54,890 nt of DNA, from assembly GCA_035575035.1 (NCBI GenBank), contig DATLYH010000138.1:1-54890 (forward strand), written 5' to 3'. The position numbers were made by a program, and so were the translations under genes. Position 1 is the stretch's first letter. Each line of letters starts with the position of its first letter. Source of the stretch: DATLYH01 sp035575035 (GTDB taxonomy: Bacteria; Planctomycetota; Planctomycetia; Gemmatales; Gemmataceae). Below, in pieces: positions 41,701 to 47,896 of this stretch. A model generated the notes under the pieces. That model worked only from the letters and a program-made list of their open reading frames with translations. It was not told the origin of the DNA and did not search any database.

Positions 41701-42320
41701 TAGACAATGTCCGGGTTGGTCGGATGAATGAGGATCTTGCCGATCTGATAGGAGCTCTTCAGCCCCATGTTCTTCCAGGTCTTGCCGCCGTCGGTGCTCT
41801 TGTAGACGCCGTCGCCGTAGGAAACCGAGTTGCGCGGGTTGTTCTCGCCGGTGCCGACCCAGACGATGTTGCGGTCCGAGGGGGCAACGCAGACATCGCC
41901 GATGGAGACGGTCGCTTCCCGGTCGAACTGGTGTTCGAAGGTGATGCCGTTGTTGGTGGTCTTGAGCAGGCCGCCGGAAGCGGTGGCCACCCAGTAGGTG
42001 CTGGGGTCGGCCTCGTAAACCGAGATGGCGGTGATCCGGCCGCCCATGTTGGCCGGGCCGATGCAGCGCCAGGTCAGGGTCTTGACCCACTCGTCCGGCA
42101 GGGTCACCTCCGGCGTGGGAGCCTGGACCTTGTTGTCAGCAGCCCGCAGTTCGCTCAGCTTGCGATTTAGCTCGGCGATCTGCCTTTCCAGTTCGGCGAT
42201 CTGCTGCTCCCGGTCGGGGGGCTGGGCAGCCGGCACAGGGACGGCCGCCACGCCGGCCAGGCCGAAGGCCGCCAGCCCACCCAGGACCAACCAAAAGGGG
42301 ATGCGTCGGCGCAGGACCAT
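38745..42320 (-). CDS. Large secreted BNR/sortilin-like propeller protein with two inserted PDZ domains
   Basis: A 1191-residue exported protein. A signal peptide lies at about 1-32, then a coiled coil at 37-60 (IAELERQIAELNRKLSELR). From 80 to 345 there are BNR/VPS10-like blades with Asp boxes (KSTDGGKTW, KTTDGGQTW, KTTDGGKSW). At about 350-428 and 450-530 sit two PDZ domains (GLKAGDLIKAVNGKEV and GLQEGDIVKALEKEPI). Further blades follow (RSNDGGETW, VTRDGGVNW, VTEDFGKTW), and a C-terminal FlgD-like Ig stretch (TEPGLHRVVWDLTA) and an acidic end (DEDEEEEDLDR). Propellers of this kind occur in planctomycete and other exported proteins; PDZ domains bind peptide ends. The two together suggest a secreted binding or scaffold protein; function unknown. 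GAGGAGGG precedes the ATG at 42320. Confidence 0.88.
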   Translation of the reverse strand: MVLRRRIPFWLVLGGLAAFGLAGVAAVPVPAAQPPDREQQIAELERQIAELNRKLSELRAADNKVQAPTPEVTLPDEWVKTLTWRCIGPANMGGRITAISVYEADPSTYWVATASGGLLKTTNNGITFEHQFDREATVSIGDVCVAPSDRNIVWVGTGENNPRNSVSYGDGVYKSTDGGKTWKNMGLKSSYQIGKILIHPTNPDIVYVGALGRLYGPNPERGLFKTTDGGQTWQKVLYIDDKTGVIDMRMHPTDPETLIVATWERQRDQFDGFFGRVDGDQYGPAKTHAPGTALYKTTDGGKSWKKLTAGLPTCNLGRIGLDWYRKDPNVVYAIIDTERVGTGPPRITALRASADRTDGGLELKGVHPEGPAGKAGLKAGDLIKAVNGKEVNTVAALNNLLREIRPGQKLTFSVLRNQQPSDVTVALETRVGVQQRGGPGGGGGGIASMAVLGAAGEDVEGGARLTRVIDDGAADRAGLQEGDIVKALEKEPITGYQQLLERLQRRKEGEKVTLSVQRGTEMKEIVLTVGATATRRPYGASLGGQEENVQHEQGAEGYQSGGVFRSNDGGETWVRVNSLNPRPMYFSQIRVDPSDDRYVYVLGVSQYRSSDGGKTFTADLGRGGGFGRETGRTGGGFGGGVHADGHALWINPKDGRHLIIGTDGGFYVSYDRGGHWDHLNHLAIGQFYHVAVDSRLNYKVYGGLQDNGSWGGPSRTRSPGGPINEDWISVGGGDGFVCRVDPNDPDQIYVESQNGNFSRYNLRTGERASFRPRPVEPGKRLRFNWNSPFILSHHNSRIYYCAGNYVFRSLDRGNDLRPISPEITATPRGSATALAESPRNPNVLWVGTDDGALWVTRDGGVNWTSVIQNVGLPGPRWVATIEASRFAEGRAYVVFDGHRSDDDEPYVYVTEDFGKTWKSLRANLPWGSTRCLREDIQNENLLYLGTEFAAWASVNRGESWVKINNNLPTVAIHEFAVHPTAGEIVAATHGRSLWILDVTPLRQATKEVLTASAHLFKPNTAVRWQPEPRRGGTNRRFVGQNPPSGAQLYYSLAKKAGKVSLKVVDIEGKTVRELRTNTEPGLHRVVWDLTASPERSGRPGGIGGRPPAGIGRQPAGQPPAGQPPTESETEPPRGPGGFGGFAGRPVASGVYKVVLTVDGKEFTQTVRVEGDPAAQRPITADEDEEEEDLDR

Positions 42321-42463
42321 AGATAACCCTCCTCGTGAAGCAAAACATGCGCGGGTCGGGACCGAGGTGACTGCCGGTCCCGGAGGTTAAACCCCGCGGA
42401 AGAGCCTGCGTTACGCGAGCGTCGGAAAAAAGTATCGCTGCCCCCAGGACGAGAGGGCCCATC

Positions 42464-42640
42464 CTAACAGGCGGCCGGCGGCCTCGAGTCCGCAGTGCCA
42501 AGCCGCCGGCAGTAACGACGACCATTCACCACCCTCTGACTCGGCAAAGGGGGCGCCGGGTCGCCGGAGGACGGCGACGGCACCGCCGCCGGATCGTCCC
42601 GGAAATTGTTCTCGCGGAAGCCGTTCTTTTCCCCGGCCAT
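42464..42640 (-). CDS. Small hypothetical protein (58 residues)
   Basis: The ATG at 42640 follows a perfect AGGAGG (plus-strand positions 42646-42651) with 5-base spacing. The protein begins MAGEKNGFRENNFRDDPAA, continues Pro/Ser-rich (PSPSSGDPAPPLPS), and ends basic with two cysteines (NGRRYCRRLG, PPAAC). It has no signal peptide or domain I recognise. It lies 85 bases after the ADP-ribosylglycohydrolase gene's end on the same strand and 143 bases before the BNR gene. The ribosome binding site is the main support; it might be non-coding. The rest of the 42321-42725 gap shows nothing clear. Confidence 0.45.
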   Translation of the reverse strand: MAGEKNGFRENNFRDDPAAVPSPSSGDPAPPLPSQRVVNGRRYCRRLGTADSRPPAAC

Positions 42641-42725
42641 CGTAACCTCCTGCGCGGGGAAGTCCACCCCCTTGTAGCCGAAGTCGCCAGACGTCGGGTC
42701 GCGCCCCGAATTCGGGCGCATTCGG

Positions 42726-43523
42726 CTACTCCTTGCCGACGCCGTAGCGCGCGACGAACTCCCGGACCACCTGTGCCAGGCGAGCGTCAAGCAGGGCGAA
42801 CACCCGTTCCGCGATCGGGCCGGGGACCCCGCCGTAAAAGGCCTCGGCGATCCCGCCCGTCATGCAGGCCAGGGTATCGCTGTCGCCCCCCAGCGAAACC
42901 GCCTTGCGGACCGCATCCTCGTAGTCGGTCGATTCCAGAAAGGCGATGATCGCCGGCGGCACCGACCCCTGGCACGACACGTCGAACTGGTAATACGCCC
43001 GGATTGTGTTGAGCGGCTCGCCCAGAGGGTAGCCGAACGTTTCCTCCACGTACTGGCGGATGTGGGCCTTATCGTGACCCGTGCGGGCCAGGAAGACGGC
43101 CGCGGCCACCGCCTGGGCCCCCTTGATCCCTTCGGGGTGGTTGTGCGTCACCGCGGCGCTTTCCGCGGCCCGGCGCAGCACCTCATCGAGCGAGTCATAG
43201 GCATGGCCGACCGGGCTGACGCGCATGGCCGAGCCGTTGCCCCAGCTATAGTACGGCTCGCGGCTCGGCGACCGCGCCCACTGGTGGAACATACCGCCAT
43301 AGCCGGCGTGCGGGTAGAGGTCGTAGTACTCCTTGAGCTTGTCGGCGTAGTCGGTCCCGCTCAGGATGCTGTCGGCCAGGGCGACCGTCAGGACGGTGTC
43401 GTCGGTCGGTCGGCTGCAAGGGCTGAAAAGGGGAAAGTCGGTGCGCTTGATGGGCCGCCCCTCGTAGACCGAGCCGATGATGTCGCCGGCGATGGCTCCG
43501 AGCATGATCAGAAGACTCCCCAT
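42726..43523 (-). CDS. ADP-ribosylglycohydrolase family protein
   Basis: A 265-residue protein of the ADP-ribosylglycohydrolase (DraG/ARH) superfamily. It would cleave ADP-ribose from a modified protein or from other ADP-ribosyl compounds using two Mg2+ ions. Visible metal-ligand motifs are GDIIGSVYEG near 15, PTDDTVLTVALAD near 40 and, at the C-terminal side, SLGGDSDTLACMTGGIAEAFYG near 215. The protein is of standard length. Two starts are possible, ATG at 43523 (overlapping the previous stop as TGATG) and ATG at 43505; a 15-base tandem duplication makes both. The gene is translationally coupled to the GspF-like gene upstream. Confidence 0.88.
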   Translation of the reverse strand: MGSLLIMLGAIAGDIIGSVYEGRPIKRTDFPLFSPCSRPTDDTVLTVALADSILSGTDYADKLKEYYDLYPHAGYGGMFHQWARSPSREPYYSWGNGSAMRVSPVGHAYDSLDEVLRRAAESAAVTHNHPEGIKGAQAVAAAVFLARTGHDKAHIRQYVEETFGYPLGEPLNTIRAYYQFDVSCQGSVPPAIIAFLESTDYEDAVRKAVSLGGDSDTLACMTGGIAEAFYGGVPGPIAERVFALLDARLAQVVREFVARYGVGKE

Positions 43524-44620
43524 CAGAAGACTCCCCCGGCCGCCGCGTCAATCGCCCCGAGGTAAAGGGAGTAGATCCGGAAGATGGCGAAGATGATCAG
43601 GGCGGCGACAAACAGCCAGACGCCCCAGGCGGCCACCTGAGCCAGCAGCTTCAACCGGTGGGCGGCCTCCTCCCCATAATATTCCGCCTGGTGCTCCATC
43701 ACCTCGGCGATCCGCCCGCTCTCCTCGCCGACGGCCACGATGTTGATGAACTCGTTGCCGAAGATCCGGCAGCGGGCCAGGGCCACGGCCAGCTCGTCGC
43801 CCGCCTTCAGCGTTCGCTCCACGATCGGAATGCGGGCGATGAACGCACCGTTGCCGGTGGCCCGCAGGCTGAGGCGCAGCGCCTTGGTGATCGACATGCC
43901 CGACTCAGTCGTCAGGCGCAAGGCCAGGCAGAACCGGGCCAGGGCCAGCGCCCGCAGACAGGGACCGATCGCCGGCAACCAGAGCAGGAACTCGTCCACC
44001 GGCCCCTGCTGCCGCAGCACGCGCGTGACAAACAAGTAGAGGCCGAACACTCCGGCCACAAAACCGAGGGCACCGGCCAGGAAGGTGATCGCTCCGCTTG
44101 TGCCGGTCAACCCCAGCCCGAGCGGGTCCATCGGCTGGCCGCCGCGTGTGTCGGCGATGATGCCGAGGATCCAAATCAGTAACGTGATGACGGCGACGGC
44201 CATGCCGAACTGAAGGGCCGGCCAGCGGATCTGGGCGATGAACTGCCGCCATAGTTTTTGCTGCAAGCGGTAGTACTTCTCCAGCTCGGCGAACACCTCG
44301 GGCAGGTTGCCGGTCTGCTCGCCGACGCCGGCCAGGGCCAGGAACAGCGGCGGGAAGGCGTGCCGCTCGTTTTCCAGGGCCGACTCCAGATCGTCGCCGT
44401 GCTCCAACCGCTCGGCGATGCGGGCAGCAACGGGGCGGATCGCCAGCGATCCTTTCTGCGCCTGCTGTCGGAAAACGTCGCGCAGGGTCAGGCCGGCCCC
44501 CAGGTAGTGGCGCAGCGTCCGGCACAGGTCGATCAGGCTGGACAGGGGCAGGCGGCCGGAGAGGAGCATGGCGGTTTCTCCGACGGGCGGTGCCGCCGGG
44601 CTTCCCTTCCGGCGGGCCAT
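43523..44620 (-). CDS. Type II secretion / type IV pilus inner membrane protein, GspF/PilC family
   Basis: A 365-residue membrane protein with the two T2SSF domains: the first at about 22-145 (LIDLCRTLRHYLGAGLTLRDVF, LALAGVGEQTGNLPEVFAELEKYY) and the second at about 225-350 (LARFCLALRLTTESGMSITKAL, FINIVAVGEESGRIAEVMEHQAEYYGEEAAHR). Three membrane helices lie at about 135-155, 175-200 and 335-355. GspF/PilC proteins anchor the assembly ATPase of pseudopilus or pilus machines. No other secretion gene is nearby; scattered copies are common in Planctomycetes. The start at 44620 gives MARRKGSPAAPP; Met18 (AMLLSGRL) is an alternative. Confidence 0.92.
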   Translation of the reverse strand: MARRKGSPAAPPVGETAMLLSGRLPLSSLIDLCRTLRHYLGAGLTLRDVFRQQAQKGSLAIRPVAARIAERLEHGDDLESALENERHAFPPLFLALAGVGEQTGNLPEVFAELEKYYRLQQKLWRQFIAQIRWPALQFGMAVAVITLLIWILGIIADTRGGQPMDPLGLGLTGTSGAITFLAGALGFVAGVFGLYLFVTRVLRQQGPVDEFLLWLPAIGPCLRALALARFCLALRLTTESGMSITKALRLSLRATGNGAFIARIPIVERTLKAGDELAVALARCRIFGNEFINIVAVGEESGRIAEVMEHQAEYYGEEAAHRLKLLAQVAAWGVWLFVAALIIFAIFRIYSLYLGAIDAAAGGVF

Positions 44621-44690
44621 GTGTTAACGTCCACCATTGTAACGCCATCCCTCATCCCGGGGAAGGCAACCGTCAAGGGAGGATCTTTCC

Positions 44691-45638
44691 ATGCCGCGTT
44701 TCTCTTTGTCTCGGGCAGTGGCTGGTCTGCTTCTGGTGGCTTTCCCGACCGTCCTGCGGGCCGAGTCGGTGGAGCTGCGCTGGCGCTTCACCAAGGGGCA
44801 GGTCCTCAAGTACCTCCTCAAGCACCGCGAGGTTCGGGACGCCCGCATCGGCACCCTGGAGCCTTCCACCACCACCGACACGGAGTACGAGCTGGAGTGG
44901 ACCGTCCAGGACGTCGATGACCAGGGGACGGCTACCATCGAGCAGAAGCTGACCGCCTTGCGCGTCAGCATCAGCGGCAAGGATCGGGAATTCCATTACA
45001 ACTCGGCCCGGGCCAATGAATCGACGGAGGCCTACCAGAAGAAGCTGATCCAGCTGTACGACCAACTCCGCTTCACCACCTACCGGCTCAAGCTGAAGTC
45101 GGACGGCACCGTCGCCGAGGTGTACGGGTTCGACAAGCTGCTGGACGAGATCGGCAGCGGGCTGACGGGCGGCGGTTTCAACGTCCTGGACTTTGAGGGG
45201 ATTAACGTGCGCGACGGCTCATTCGGCTGGTTCCTCCAACAAGCGCTAGGAACGCTGCCGCGTGGGGCCATCGGCCAGGGCGCCAAGTGGAGCCAGCCCG
45301 TCCAGGCCAAGCTGGCCGGTCTCGGCGAATTGACCGGCCGGAATGATTTCACCCTGGGCTCGGTCGTCACGGTCGGCGACCGTCCCTGCTGGGAGATTGC
45401 GTTCAAGGGTGCTCAGTCGCTGGAAGTGGACATGAAGTGGATCGGCAACAACCTCCTACGGGGCACGCTGAAGGCGGGCAAGCTGGGGGGGACAATCCGC
45501 TTCGACGCCCAGGCGGGGAAGCTCGCTGCCAGCCAGGTGGAGGCGGAAATAAGCGGCGACCTCAAGTTGGGCGCAGGGGACAGCAACGCTGTCCTCAAGA
45601 TATCGTTCCGGCACACGGTGGAGATGGAAGCGCGGTAG
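44691..45638 (+). CDS. Secreted DUF6263-like protein of unknown function
   Basis: A 315-residue exported protein with a signal peptide at about 1-24 (SRAVAGLLLVAFPTVLRAES). The mature protein is all beta, beginning VELRWRFTKGQVLKYLLKHR and containing YELEWTVQDVDDQGTATIEQKL, KSDGTVAEVYGFDKLLDEI and late repeats of strand-forming segments. This matches what I recall of the DUF6263 family, which is common in Planctomycetes; no function is known. GGGAGGA precedes the ATG. It is divergent from the GspF-like gene, 70 bases away, and 53 bases ahead of the NUDIX/MBL gene. Confidence 0.7.
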   Translation: MPRFSLSRAVAGLLLVAFPTVLRAESVELRWRFTKGQVLKYLLKHREVRDARIGTLEPSTTTDTEYELEWTVQDVDDQGTATIEQKLTALRVSISGKDREFHYNSARANESTEAYQKKLIQLYDQLRFTTYRLKLKSDGTVAEVYGFDKLLDEIGSGLTGGGFNVLDFEGINVRDGSFGWFLQQALGTLPRGAIGQGAKWSQPVQAKLAGLGELTGRNDFTLGSVVTVGDRPCWEIAFKGAQSLEVDMKWIGNNLLRGTLKAGKLGGTIRFDAQAGKLAASQVEAEISGDLKLGAGDSNAVLKISFRHTVEMEAR

Positions 45639-45691
45639 CGGTTTGCGGGGAAGGGATTCTTCCGGCCGCCGGAAGCGGGTTGGACCGAAGC

Positions 45692-47206
45692 GTGAGCGCG
45701 ATCACCGAAGCTGCCAGCGTGCTGTTGACGCGCGGCCCCGGTTCACAAGAGGTTTTCGTCGTCCGTCGTGCCGAGCCGCTGCGCTTCTTCGGCGGTTTCT
45801 TCGCCTTCCCCGGCGGCAAGGTCGATCCGGCCGACGCTGCCCTCCTGCCCGCATCGCCGCGCCGGGCCAGCGCTGCCCGCGAGCTGTTTGAAGAAACCGG
45901 CGTCTTGCTGGCCCGCGATCCCGGCGGTTCGTTCCCTGTCGCCGGCGCTGACCTGCGGTATCTCCGCCGCGCTCTCATCGAGGGGCGGCTTTCCTTCGGT
46001 GAAATCTTGAAGCAACTCGGGCTCACCCTGCGAGCCGATGATCTGACCTTCGTCGGCACCTTGGTTACGCCGCCCTTCGCCTCCTTTCGCTTTGACACTG
46101 CCTTCTTTGTCGCCGAATTGCCGGCCGGGCAGGAGGCCGAGGTCTGGCCCGGCGAGTTGGATGAGGGCCGCTGGACCACTGCCGAGGCGCTGTTGGCGTG
46201 CTGGACGCGCTTCGAGTGTCTGGTGTCGCCGCCGACGTTGTCGATCCTGGAGGCGATCCGCGGCCGGCCGGTGGCCGAGGCGCCGGCTCGGCTGGCGCCG
46301 CTGCTGGCCGCGCTGGAGGGCGGCGCCATCCCGCCCATCTTCTTCGCCCCTGCCGTGCAGATGATCCCGCTCCGCACCCTGGCCCTGCCGCCGAGCACCC
46401 ACACCAACGCCTACTTGATCGGCCGCGATCCCGCTTACCTGCTCGACCCCGGCCCGTCCGACGCTGACGAGCAGCAGCGCCTCTTCGACGTGCTCGACGG
46501 CCACCGGGCGGCGGGCGGCCGACTGACGGCCGTAGTCCTGACCCACCACCACCCCGACCATATCGGCGCTGCCAACGCCTGTGCCCGCCGCTACGACGTG
46601 CCGGTCTGGGCCCACCCGCTGACTGCCCGGGCACTGAGCGGCAGGGTGCCGGTAGCGCGCGACATCCGCGACGGCGACCGCCTCGACCTGGGCACGGCCC
46701 CTGACGGCAGCGGTCCGTGGCACCTGGAGGCGGTCTACACTCCTGGCCATGCCTCCGGCCACTTGGCGTTTTACGAACCGCACTACCGGCTGCTTTTTGT
46801 CGCGGACATGGTGTCCACGTTGTCGTCGATCGTGATCGCTCCGCCGGATGGCGACCTGACGGTCTATCTGGAGTCGCTATGGCGGCTGCGCGGCTACGAG
46901 GCGCGACTGCTACTGCCGGCTCACGGCAGCCCGAGCCCCCGACCGCAGCAAATCATCGACGAGGCCCTTGCCCATCGGCAGAAGCGCGAGGAGCAGTTAC
47001 TGGCAGCGCTGGCTTCTGGGCCGCGGCAGGTGGCCGAGTTAGCCCCGGAGTTGTACCCGGGGTTGCCCGAGCCGCTGCGACGCTTCGCAGAATTGCAAGT
47101 GCTAGCCGGCCTGCAAAAGCTCCAACGCGAGGGACGCGTTGAAACGGCCGGCGGCGAGGGATGGCGGTTACGTGATCCGGCGCCGATCAAGGAAAGGCCG
47201 GACTGA
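45692..47206 (+). CDS. NUDIX hydrolase / metallo-beta-lactamase fusion protein (LACTB2-like C-terminus)
   Basis: A 504-residue two-enzyme protein read from the GTG at 45692 (TTG at 45680 is possible; the open frame further upstream overlaps the previous gene). Residues about 1-190 form a NUDIX domain with a box at 41-71 that carries a 10-15 residue insertion before RELFEETGV. Residues about 220-430 are a metallo-beta-lactamase domain with THHHPDHIG (285-290 HHHPDH), TPGHASGHLAFY and an ADMV segment. From about 440 on there is a winged-helix like end (LLAALASGPRQVAELAPELY) as in LACTB2-type endoribonucleases. The fusion suggests a nucleotide or RNA-linked substrate hydrolysed in two steps; the substrate is not known. 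Confidence 0.85.
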   Translation: MSAITEAASVLLTRGPGSQEVFVVRRAEPLRFFGGFFAFPGGKVDPADAALLPASPRRASAARELFEETGVLLARDPGGSFPVAGADLRYLRRALIEGRLSFGEILKQLGLTLRADDLTFVGTLVTPPFASFRFDTAFFVAELPAGQEAEVWPGELDEGRWTTAEALLACWTRFECLVSPPTLSILEAIRGRPVAEAPARLAPLLAALEGGAIPPIFFAPAVQMIPLRTLALPPSTHTNAYLIGRDPAYLLDPGPSDADEQQRLFDVLDGHRAAGGRLTAVVLTHHHPDHIGAANACARRYDVPVWAHPLTARALSGRVPVARDIRDGDRLDLGTAPDGSGPWHLEAVYTPGHASGHLAFYEPHYRLLFVADMVSTLSSIVIAPPDGDLTVYLESLWRLRGYEARLLLPAHGSPSPRPQQIIDEALAHRQKREEQLLAALASGPRQVAELAPELYPGLPEPLRRFAELQVLAGLQKLQREGRVETAGGEGWRLRDPAPIKERPD

Positions 47207-47271
47207 GCGGAAGCGCCGGCGCGGGAACCCCCACCGGCGGCTCCGTCAGTACGTCGGCCTTCGGATCATTC

Positions 47272-47628
47272 TCACCAGTCGGGCCCCAACGGCTGGCGAT
47301 CCACGGGCGACATCGCATAGGCCCACGTCACCCCCGTGATGGAAGCGTTCACCGTCCGCACGCTTCCGTCCGCGAGGGCGACCATGATCAGACCGCTGTG
47401 CGGGGACGAAGGAGTGTTGCCGTGGGTGCACGTAGCCGGGGTCTTGTTGAACTCCGGGGGCGGCAGGTAGTCGGGGGGCGCTGTGATGGGCCCGTTGATG
47501 AACGGCATCCCAGGCCGGGACCCACACCCGATGACGCAAACCCCAGCATTGATAACCGGAGGAGCCCCCAATGAAACTTCAATGTAAAACGTGGGTTGGA
47601 AGCCGTAGGTCTTCACGGGAAACTCCAA
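47272..47628 (-). pseudogene. C-terminal remnant of a DUF1559 prepilin-like protein
   Basis: The frame has 118 codons but encodes only the end of a DUF1559 protein: HSGLIMVALADGSVRTVNASI, a tryptophan and a final PLGPDW, which is how these proteins close. The prepilin-type N-terminus with GFTLIE-like motif and most of the body are missing; its 5' end runs straight into an insertion-sequence fragment (47613-47876). DUF1559 proteins are very abundant in Planctomycetes and are probably pseudopilins of type II secretion. This copy is a truncated relic. Confidence 0.75.
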
Positions 47629-47876
47629 AGCCCAGGCAGAGAAAAAAGAGTTGTTCTTGGAAGCGAATCGTTGTCGCTGCGGCTCGGAACGGCGGCGGCC
47701 AGGACATGGCGGAGCAAGGCGCGGCCCTGGTGGAGGGCGGCCTGCTCGCAGGCGGCCAGGACGGTGCTCTCGGGGGCGGTGGCAGCGAGTTGTCGCCGTT
47801 CCGTGACGAAGGCGATGGCCTGCTCCAGGGCCAGCCGTTCCGTATCATCCGCATATTCAATCATCAGCGTCGGCAT
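47613..47876 (-). pseudogene. 5' fragment of a transposase gene (ISKra4-like N-terminus)
   Basis: The ATG at 47876 opens a frame whose first about 65 residues (MPTLMIEYADDTERLALEQA, TAPESTVLAACEQAALHQGR, LLRHVLAAAVPSR) resemble the N-terminus of ISKra4-type transposases common in Planctomycetes, from memory. After that the frame reads NDSLPRTTLF and PGLWSFP, which does not belong to the family and is the junction with the DUF1559 remnant. No catalytic core or inverted repeats are visible. It is a leftover of an insertion or rearrangement. Confidence 0.5.
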
Positions 47877-47896
47877 TCTAATCCCTCCGTGAAGCC

